DNA from: an uncultured Panacagrimonas sp.
GTDB taxonomy: Bacteria > Pseudomonadota > Gammaproteobacteria > Nevskiales > Nevskiaceae
Assembly: GCA_946481265.1 (NCBI GenBank)
Contig: CAMLNE010000175.1
Coordinates: forward strand, 1 to 8,739
Reading direction: 5' to 3'
DNA length: 8,739 nt
Every line of letters starts with the position of its first letter. Positions within the stretch are counted from its first letter, which is position 1. Below the pieces are notes generated by a model. The model did no database searches. It was not told where the DNA came from and was given only the letters and a program-made list of their open reading frames with translations. The position numbers were made by a program, and so were the translations under genes. Shown here piece after piece: positions 5,653 through 8,739 of this stretch.

Positions 5653-7440
5653 CTAGTTGCGCAACATCGATCGGGCGGGATCGCGTGCGAGCGCGGCGCG
5701 GATCTGCTCGGCTCCGGGCGTACCCAGAGCCAGCGCCTTTTCCAGGTTCTTCGCGTATTTCTCGATCCGTCGCGGCGGCAGCAGCGGCTCGTTCGGGTCG
5801 ACGCTGGCCTCGATCAGGACCGGACCGGCCGTCGCGAAGGCCTCGTCGAGCACCCGCTGGCAGTGGTCCGCCTCGCGGACGGCGACGCCGTGCAGCCCGC
5901 AGGCCTCGGCGACCTTCACGAAATCGATCGGCGCCAGGTCGCACTCGAACTCGCGGTTGCCCAGAAACATCATCTGCTCCCACTTGATCTGGCCGAGCGT
6001 TCCGTTCTTGATCACGAGAATGCGGATCGGAAGGCGGTAGCGCGCCAGGGTGGCAAGCTCGCCCATCAGCATGCTCAGGCCGCCGTCGCCGACGACGGCC
6101 ACGACCTGCCGCTGCGGGAAGGCGAGCGCCGCGGCGATGGCGTAGGGAATCGCGCAGCCCATCGACGCCGCCAGTCCCGAGCCGATGTACGACTGCCCGG
6201 CGCGGGCACTGACATGGCGCGCCATCAGGCCGGTGTTGTGCCCGGAGTCCCAGCACACGATGGCATCGTCGGCGAGCCGGTCGCCGAAGTCCGGCACGAT
6301 GCGGCACGGATGCATCGGCGTGCGGGGTTCGTCCACGGTCGACCGCAGGAGCCGGTTCCATTCGCGTGTCCCCTGCTGCGCGGCTTTCAGGAACGAGCGA
6401 TCGGCCCGACGCTGCAGGCGACGATTGAGCGCAGCCAGGGTGGGACGCGCGTCTCCGACCAGACCGACCTCAACCGGAAAGCGCAGGCCGATGCGCGTCG
6501 CGTCGCGGTCGATCTGGACGCCGCGGGCCTGCCGCGGCCGCGGGTAGTACTCGATGTAGGGAAACGTCGAGCCCACGATCAGCAGGGTGTCGCAGCGGTC
6601 GAACGCCTCCTGGCTCGGTCGGGTGCCGAGCAGGCCGATGCCGCCGGTGGTGAGCGGATGCTCGTCGGGGACCACGGCCTTGCCGCGCAGCGCCTTGATG
6701 ATCGGCGCGCCGAGCAGCTCGGCGGTGCGCAGCAGTTCCTGCCGGGCGCCCAGCGCGCCGTGGCCGGCCAGGATGGCGATCCGGGAACCCTCGCCGAGCA
6801 GTTGCGCGGCACGCTCGACCTCGTGGTCCGGTGCATGCCGCTCGGCATCGGTGGGAACCAGGGAAACGTGATGCGGCACATTGCGGTCCGAGCCGTCGTC
6901 GGCGTCGAGCCGGTCTTCCTGCACGTCCACCGGCATGGCCAGGTGCGCCACGCCGGGCACGGCCAGGGCATGGCGGCAGGCCAGCGCCACCGCATTCTCG
7001 ACATGGCGCACGCCCATCACGCGCGCCGAATAGGCCGCCACGTCCATGAACACCTTGCTGTGGTCGACGTCCTGCTGGGTGAAGCTGTCGGCCAGGTCGT
7101 GGTAGGGCGCGCCGGTGATCGCGATGACGGGCGCACGATCGAGCCGGGCGTCGTACAGCCCGTTGAGCAGGTGCAGCCCGCCGGGGCCGGTGGTGGCCAG
7201 GCAGCAGCCGGGACGGCCGGTCAGCTGGGCGTGCGCAGTGGCGGCGAATGCGGCGGATTCCTCGTGCCGCACCTGGATGAACCGCACGCGGTCGCCGGCA
7301 CGCCGGATCGCCTCGATGATCCCGTTGATGCCGTCGCCGGCCATGCCGAAGATGGTGTCCACGCCAAAGGCGTGCAGCGTATCGACCAGGATGTCGGCGC
7401 CATTGCGCTGTGCGTCCCCCGGCTTGTCGGATGAGCCCAT
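5653..7440 (-). CDS. Thiamine-diphosphate-dependent enzyme, PoxB-like (pyruvate oxidase / acetolactate synthase superfamily)
   Basis: This 595-residue enzyme has the three-domain plan of pyruvate oxidase. The Pyr domain (about 10-180) contains FGMAGDGING and RHEE, with Glu60 as the catalytic glutamate that activates the cofactor, and GPGGLHLLNGLYD. The central domain (about 200-345) has ALRGKAVVPDEHP and VGSTFPYIEYYP, matching E. coli PoxB, which binds FAD there. The PP domain (about 375-550) has the ThDP/Mg motif GDG at 451-453 ending at Asn479. PoxB decarboxylates pyruvate to acetate and CO2 and passes electrons to ubiquinone at the membrane. The stretch GTLGQIKWEQMMFLGN differs from PoxB and resembles a clade usually annotated only as ThDP-requiring protein, so the substrate is not certain. 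The C-terminus is basic and helical but unlike PoxB's lipid-binding tail. The ATG at 7440 is preferred over a TTG at 7479, although its ribosome binding site is weak (GAAGACGG). Confidence 0.85.
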   Translation of the reverse strand: MGSSDKPGDAQRNGADILVDTLHAFGVDTIFGMAGDGINGIIEAIRRAGDRVRFIQVRHEESAAFAATAHAQLTGRPGCCLATTGPGGLHLLNGLYDARLDRAPVIAITGAPYHDLADSFTQQDVDHSKVFMDVAAYSARVMGVRHVENAVALACRHALAVPGVAHLAMPVDVQEDRLDADDGSDRNVPHHVSLVPTDAERHAPDHEVERAAQLLGEGSRIAILAGHGALGARQELLRTAELLGAPIIKALRGKAVVPDEHPLTTGGIGLLGTRPSQEAFDRCDTLLIVGSTFPYIEYYPRPRQARGVQIDRDATRIGLRFPVEVGLVGDARPTLAALNRRLQRRADRSFLKAAQQGTREWNRLLRSTVDEPRTPMHPCRIVPDFGDRLADDAIVCWDSGHNTGLMARHVSARAGQSYIGSGLAASMGCAIPYAIAAALAFPQRQVVAVVGDGGLSMLMGELATLARYRLPIRILVIKNGTLGQIKWEQMMFLGNREFECDLAPIDFVKVAEACGLHGVAVREADHCQRVLDEAFATAGPVLIEASVDPNEPLLPPRRIEKYAKNLEKALALGTPGAEQIRAALARDPARSMLRN

Positions 7441-7579
7441 GACCGTCTTCGTGAGGCAGGTGAGCGGGCGAACGGGCAACCGGCGTACCCAGCGGTCACG
7501 GGCGGGCGGCTATCCCCGAGTCTCGTTGGGAGCCAATCCTGCGCATGCGCATGCGGGGGCGCTGGTGTCCGGCATGCGC
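7441..7579 (-). promoter_or_regulatory. Upstream region of the ThDP enzyme gene, with a GCATGC palindrome
   Basis: This 139-base gap separates two minus-strand genes. GCGCATGCGCATGCG at 7541-7555 contains two overlapping perfect palindromes (7541-7550 and 7543-7554). On the minus strand a poor promoter can be drawn with TTGGCT (7536-7531) and ATAGCC (7513-7508) spaced by 17 bases, immediately downstream of the palindrome. Both elements are weak matches, but the arrangement would put the palindrome just upstream of the -35. Confidence 0.25.
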
Positions 7580-8155
7580 TCATCGCGCCGCGGCTGGCCG
7601 CTGCCGGGGGCGCTTGCCAACGGGCGATGGCGCCGCCGCCCGCGACGTCCGGCCGCGTGTGGCGCGTCCTCGATCTCGCGGACCGGTCACCGGCTCGCGG
7701 GTCGACTGCACCTGGGTCATCAGCAGCAGCCCGCCGCCGAACGCGGCGTAGGCGAGCAGGCGATCGCCGCGCGGAAGCCGCGCCTCGAAGCCCGGGCTGA
7801 AACGTGGCGGCACGACATGGAAATCGGACCACCAGGCCAGCGCGGTGACGACGGGGGCGACGGTCGCCGCCGGCAACGCCGGATAGTGGCTCCGGACCGC
7901 CTCGTAGACCAGTGCCCACCAGCAGGACATGACGTGATGCACGGCATAGCCGACGCCGGTGTGTCGCCACGAGCAGTCCTGCGTGTGGCGTGCCGAAGTT
8001 CCCCACAGCCACTGGCTGGTCGCGTTGGTCGGCGCCCAGGGCGGCTGCCCACGGCGTGCCGCCGCGAGAGCGATCACAGCGGTGCTCAGGAGGCTGGCCA
8101 TGGCGCCGCCGACCAAGGCGCGGTGCAGGAGCGAAGACGCGTCGGTGCGGGGCAT
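7580..8155 (-). CDS. Unrecognised four-helix membrane protein with a basic C-terminal tail
   Basis: This frame encodes 191 residues from the ATG at 8155. Four hydrophobic segments are visible at about 13-33, 65-86, 93-113 and 132-149, so it should be an inner-membrane protein. Conserved-looking features include LNA/TNA-like TNATSQWLWG (43-52), SWRHTGVGYAVHH (62-74) with several His residues at the start of helix 2, WWSDFHVVPPRFSPGFE (108-124) and a final 40-residue tail rich in Arg, Pro and Ala. The His/Trp pattern around helices 2 and 3 resembles uncharacterised proteins of proteobacterial genomes, but I cannot name the family. In-frame ATGs at 8164 and 8194 are alternatives; none has a clear ribosome binding site, although GGCGGG precedes 8194. 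It lies 139 bases ahead of the ThDP enzyme and 173 bases after the DUF2269 gene on the same strand. Hydrophobic periodicity and codon bias support a real gene. Function unknown. Confidence 0.7.
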   Translation of the reverse strand: MPRTDASSLLHRALVGGAMASLLSTAVIALAAARRGQPPWAPTNATSQWLWGTSARHTQDCSWRHTGVGYAVHHVMSCWWALVYEAVRSHYPALPAATVAPVVTALAWWSDFHVVPPRFSPGFEARLPRGDRLLAYAAFGGGLLLMTQVQSTREPVTGPRDRGRATRGRTSRAAAPSPVGKRPRQRPAAAR

Positions 8156-8328
8156 GGTGGGCATCGGTGTCGGAACCGCCGCAGGCGCGCACATGTCGTG
8201 CCCGCCGATGACCGATCGCGCGCATGGCGGCGAGAGCCGGCGCAGGTCGCGCGTGCCGCGCAACCCTTTGCCGCAAGCACGGCGCAAGGCGCCCGGGCAG
8301 ATTTGCAGGTCCTCTCTCTACCGACCCA

Positions 8329-8739
8329 TCAGGCGGGCTTGGCGATCATCAACCAGAAGATCAGCAGGAAGGCGAGCAGGGCGGGGATGCCGAGCAGCAC
8401 CCAGACGCGGAACCAGTGATGGAAGCGTGCGGGCAGCGGCGCCCCCGCCGCGACGGCGGCAGCAGCCAGGTCGCGCATCCGGATCTGGACGAACACCACG
8501 ATCAACCAGCAGCCGATCGCCACCGCGTAGAGGGCGATCGACAGGACGATCCAGCGGGCACCCCAATCCATGCCCGCCCGGTGGACGAGGTAGAAGCCGG
8601 TCAGCGGCTGGATCACCGCCGTGGTGGCGGTGAACAGGACATCCGCGATGACCACCAGGCGCGCCAGGGTGGCGATCGTGCGCACGTCCTCGCGCAGCAG
8701 CACGACGGCGAACAGGTAGAACGCGGAGCCGACGCCGGT
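8329..8739 (-). CDS. DUF2269-family integral membrane protein, 5' end beyond the window
   Basis: The frame stays open to the window's right edge, so the start is missing; 136 residues are visible, near the full size of this family (about 150). The visible part starts TGVGSAFYLF, the end of the first helix. It continues with RTIATLARLVVIADVLFTATTA (helix 2, about 23-50), QPLTGFYLVHRAG, helix 3 (about 62-88) ending in VQIRMRDLA, and helix 4 (about 112-134) ending WLMIAKPA. GTG at 8703 could be read as a start but would cut off helix 1, so the gene almost certainly continues upstream. The motifs QPLTG, IRMRDLA, FHHWFRVW and FWLMIAKPA are the features I associate with DUF2269; its function is unknown. 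It may be the first gene of a minus-strand unit with the two genes that follow, but the 173-base gap makes that uncertain. Confidence 0.82.
   Translation of the reverse strand, partial: TGVGSAFYLFAVVLLREDVRTIATLARLVVIADVLFTATTAVIQPLTGFYLVHRAGMDWGARWIVLSIALYAVAIGCWLIVVFVQIRMRDLAAAAVAAGAPLPARFHHWFRVWVLLGIPALLAFLLIFWLMIAKPA

Noticed and set aside
5569..7434. Long plus-strand open frame (621 codons) opposite the ThDP enzyme gene
   Set aside because: Its translation has no recognisable domain and is His/Gln/Arg-rich in the way antisense frames of GC-rich genes are; the minus-strand frame has clear catalytic motifs throughout.
7441..7479. Upstream TTG start for the ThDP enzyme (13 extra residues)
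   Set aside because: No ribosome binding site before the TTG, and homologues begin close to the ATG at 7440.
8281..8293. GGCGC-AAG-GCGCC hairpin after the DUF2269 gene as terminator
   Set aside because: Only 5 base pairs, no T-run on the minus strand, and such short GC stems are frequent in DNA of this composition.
7115..8419. 434-codon plus-strand frame and 351-codon minus-strand frame (7221-8276)
   Set aside because: They cross several gene boundaries and lack hydrophobic or domain patterning, unlike the four-helix membrane frame in the same place.

Overview
The window is GC-rich (about 70% by eye), with compact genes and strong G/C preference at third codon positions. The gene content (a CusBA-type metal efflux pair, an NsrR-type Rrf2 regulator, a PoxB-like enzyme and a DUF2269 membrane protein) fits a high-GC proteobacterium. 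Xanthomonadales such as Lysobacter or Luteimonas relatives are my best guess, but no sequence here settles the lineage. There are no rRNA or tRNA genes, insertion sequences, CRISPR arrays or phage genes.

Layout. (1) Positions 1-182 hold the 3' end of a plus-strand reading frame I do not recognise. (2) Positions 258-4963 hold a two-gene heavy-metal RND operon. The first gene is a CusB-type periplasmic adaptor with an unusual N-terminal extension: two CPMH/CPICGM metal-binding modules separated by a His-rich linker. The second, two bases later, is a CusA-type inner-membrane pump that keeps the three periplasmic methionines used for Cu(I)/Ag(I). (3) Positions 5058-5552 hold an Rrf2-family regulator of NsrR type, with Asp8 and three cysteines suited to an Fe-S cluster, behind its own candidate promoter and a short inverted repeat. 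(4) Three genes follow on the minus strand, reading toward the regulator: a partial DUF2269 membrane protein (8739 down to 8329), an unrecognised four-helix membrane protein (about 8155 to 7580), and a thiamine-diphosphate enzyme of the pyruvate oxidase/acetolactate synthase superfamily (7440 to 5653). A GC hairpin with a pyrimidine-rich trailer lies after the last gene.

How the parts work together. The adaptor and pump should form the inner-membrane and periplasmic parts of a tripartite copper/silver exporter. The outer-membrane channel (CusC/TolC type), a CusF-like chaperone and a copper-responsive regulator are not visible; the adaptor's own metal-binding modules may do the chaperone's job. 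The NsrR-type protein probably senses nitric oxide or Fe-S damage, and its targets cannot be read from this window. The minus-strand genes may form a separate loose transcription unit around a flavin/ThDP oxidase that could feed electrons to membrane quinones; that link is inference.

Most of the window is recognisable biology. The points most worth a second look are the duplicated metal-binding module with its slippage-prone GATCAC repeat, the loss of one of the four methionine pairs known from E. coli CusA, and the unassigned membrane protein beside the ThDP enzyme.
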